Shown here in pieces: positions 62,543 to 64,000 of a stretch of DNA of 64,000 nucleotides. The translations under genes and the position numbers were made by a program. The stretch covers positions 1,869,676 to 1,933,675 of the forward strand of contig NZ_CP041241.1 of NCBI RefSeq assembly GCF_013488225.1. Reading direction: 5' to 3'. Positions within the stretch are counted from its first letter, which is position 1. The number at the start of each line of letters is the position of its first letter. The notes under the pieces are model-generated. The model saw nothing but the letters and a program-made list of their open reading frames with translations. It was not told the DNA's origin and ran no database searches. The stretch is from Sinorhizobium mexicanum. GTDB taxonomy: Bacteria; Pseudomonadota; Alphaproteobacteria; Rhizobiales; Rhizobiaceae.

Positions 62543-62595
62543 AAGAAAAAGGCTTCCGAACGACTAGCGCTGCGGAAACCCTTCTCTCGTGTAGC
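62543..62595 (-). ncRNA. Antisense ctRNA (incompatibility RNA) between repB and repC
   Basis: Minus-strand promoter TTGACA (62630-62625), 17-bp spacer, GATTCT (62607-62602). The transcript would start near 62595. It ends in a terminator hairpin GGTTTCCG / CGGAAGCC (arms 62580-62573 and 62558-62551) followed by TTTTTCTTTT. About 50 nt, the size of known repABC ctRNAs, which block repC translation. Confidence 0.85.
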
Positions 62596-62689
62596 AACTA
62601 GAGAATCCCATTTCCGCGAATCAGTGTCAAGAGTTTTTGACGTCGTTTCGGCGAACGGTTTTCTTTTGCCTTGGATAAGGTGAAGAAAA

Positions 62690-64000
62690 ATGGAACGTGG
62701 AAGTGTGACGACGCCCTTTGGGCGGCGGCGGATGACGCTTGGCATGCTATCAAGCCAAATCACCGCCAGCCGCGCCGAGGCGGAGCGGTCTGTCGACAAG
62801 TGGAAATTGTTTCGCTGGCTCTGCGAAGCCAAGACCGTCGTCGGCGTATCCGATCGGTCGCTGGCGGTGCTCAACGCGCTGCTGAGCTTTTATCCCGGCA
62901 CCGAACTGTCCAGGGAAAGCGGCCTTGTCGTTTTTCCCTCCAATGCCCAGCTTTCGCTCCGAGCGCATGGCATGGCCGGAACGACCTTGCGGCGCCACCT
63001 CGCCTGCCTCATCGAAGCCGGCCTGATCCTTCGACGCGATAGCCCGAATGGCAAGCGTTACGCGCGGCGAATCCACAGCGGTGCCGTCGGCGAAGCCTTC
63101 GGGTTCGATCTTTCTCCGCTCATCGCACGTGCTGCCGAAATCGAAACGGTCGCCGCTGAGCTCGCCGCCGAACGGCAGCACCTGCGCATCATGCGTGAGC
63201 GACTGAGCCTCTGCCGGCGCGACGTTGCCAAGTTGCTGGAGCTCCTCCACGAAAGCGCTCCGCAAAGCGATTGGCAGAACTACAAGCTGATCTTCGAAGA
63301 ACTCGTCAACGCGCTTCCCCGCAAGCCCTCGACCGCCGAAATCGAAACCGTGCTTGGCTCGATGGACCATCTTCGTTGTGATCTTACCAACCAGTTGGAA
63401 AACTTGCTCAAATTCCAAAAAACGGACACCTATGATCACCAGAATGGATGTCACATACAGAATTCACATCCAGACTCTCTTTCTGAATCTGAAGTTGGCT
63501 TGGGAAAAGGACCGGAACCCATTTTGCGAAAAGCTGCCGATGCCAACGCTGCAACGGATTTGACAGAACATCCCCCGAAACCGGCACCACGCAACGCAGC
63601 GTCGCCCTTCAACACCGTCGATCGCTCGAGTGCGGCACCTCAACTGCCGTACCGCGAAATCCCGCTGCCAGCCGTCTTGCAAGCCTGCCCGCAGATCGCC
63701 GACTATGCTCCTTCCGGCCGGATTTCCAGTTGGAAGGATCTGATGACCGCGGCGATTGTCGTTCGCTCTATGCTGAATGTCAGCGCCAACGCCTATGACG
63801 AAGCCTGCTCCGTCCTTGGCTGCGAGAACACGGCTACCATTGTCGCCTGCATCCTCGAAAGAGCGGAGCAAATCACATCCCCGGGCGGTTACCTGCGCGA
63901 ACTGACGAGGCGGGCGCAGCGCCAGGAGTTTTCGCTTGGCCCCATGGTCGTGGCGTTGAGTCGAGCTAAGCGGAGTGCAGGAGTTGCCCTTGCAAGTTAA
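62690..64000 (+). CDS. repC: RepC, replication initiator
   Basis: 436 aa, complete; the TAA is the last codon of the window. Sequence shows the RepC N-terminal domain (GSVTTPFGRRRMTLGMLSSQI; KWKLFRWLCEAKTVVGVSDRSLAVLNALLSFYPG). The winged-helix segment is FPSNAQLSLRAHGMAGTTLRRHLACLIEAGLILRRDSPNGKRY. RepC initiates replication, probably from an origin inside its own coding region. Its translation is controlled by the antisense RNA upstream. Confidence 0.97.
   Translation: MERGSVTTPFGRRRMTLGMLSSQITASRAEAERSVDKWKLFRWLCEAKTVVGVSDRSLAVLNALLSFYPGTELSRESGLVVFPSNAQLSLRAHGMAGTTLRRHLACLIEAGLILRRDSPNGKRYARRIHSGAVGEAFGFDLSPLIARAAEIETVAAELAAERQHLRIMRERLSLCRRDVAKLLELLHESAPQSDWQNYKLIFEELVNALPRKPSTAEIETVLGSMDHLRCDLTNQLENLLKFQKTDTYDHQNGCHIQNSHPDSLSESEVGLGKGPEPILRKAADANAATDLTEHPPKPAPRNAASPFNTVDRSSAAPQLPYREIPLPAVLQACPQIADYAPSGRISSWKDLMTAAIVVRSMLNVSANAYDEACSVLGCENTATIVACILERAEQITSPGGYLRELTRRAQRQEFSLGPMVVALSRAKRSAGVALAS

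Noticed and set aside
1..64000. tRNA, rRNA and intact insertion sequences
   Set aside because: No cloverleaf-like tRNA, rRNA stretch, transposase gene or terminal inverted repeat pair with target duplication was recognised while reading.

Overview
The window reads as part of a large secondary replicon (megaplasmid or chromid) of a Sinorhizobium/Ensifer-like alphaproteobacterium. It is GC-rich and ends with a complete repABC cassette (60329-64000) that has two parS-like palindromes and an antisense RNA between repB and repC. It carries S. meliloti-type operons (thuEFGKAB, napEFDABC, norEFCBQD). Its intergenic spaces hold many copies of mosaic palindromic repeats of the kind typical of Sinorhizobium. 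No rRNA, tRNA, CRISPR array or intact insertion sequence was found.

Region 1 (1-24155) is an anaerobic-respiration island. After the 3' end of an RTX-type calcium-binding protein come two DUF2249 genes, a MIP18/DUF59 gene and a 12-TM membrane protein. These are followed by hemN, a cupin, norEFCBQD (nitric oxide reductase), a 51-aa membrane peptide, a hemerythrin-like gene with nnrU, ubiX-ubiD, the divergent ubiTUV set (oxygen-independent ubiquinone synthesis), two small unknown genes, napEFDABC (periplasmic nitrate reductase) and pseudoazurin. Seven 14-bp FNR/FixK/NnrR-type boxes (TTGnn-N4-nnCAA) lie in front of these genes. In four cases the box centre is 66-71 nt from the start codon, so the island is probably one regulon for low oxygen plus nitric oxide. 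Nitrite reductase (nirK/nirS) and nosZ are not in the window.

Region 2 (24331-41505) is accessory metabolism. It holds a TetR-controlled RND efflux pump, a SnoaL-FMO flavoprotein monooxygenase behind a near-perfect sigma-54 promoter together with an AcoR-like activator, and a GTG-started dodecin. A LacI-type regulator with three clear operators precedes an AfuABC-like ABC importer that ends in an inositol-monophosphatase-family gene. An SPW-repeat membrane protein closes the region.

Region 3 (41774-49623) is a thuEFGKAB trehalose/sucrose/maltose uptake and oxidation operon with divergent thuR. Region 4 (49990-59685) holds assorted genes: an MBL hydrolase, an HI0933-type flavoprotein, decayed gene fragments, a TetR/MFS pair with paired operators, an intradiol dioxygenase-like protein, an orphan EF-G-like GTPase, a HutC-type regulator and a small unknown protein. 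Region 5 is repABC.

All identifications come from reading motifs in the sequence; no database search was possible.
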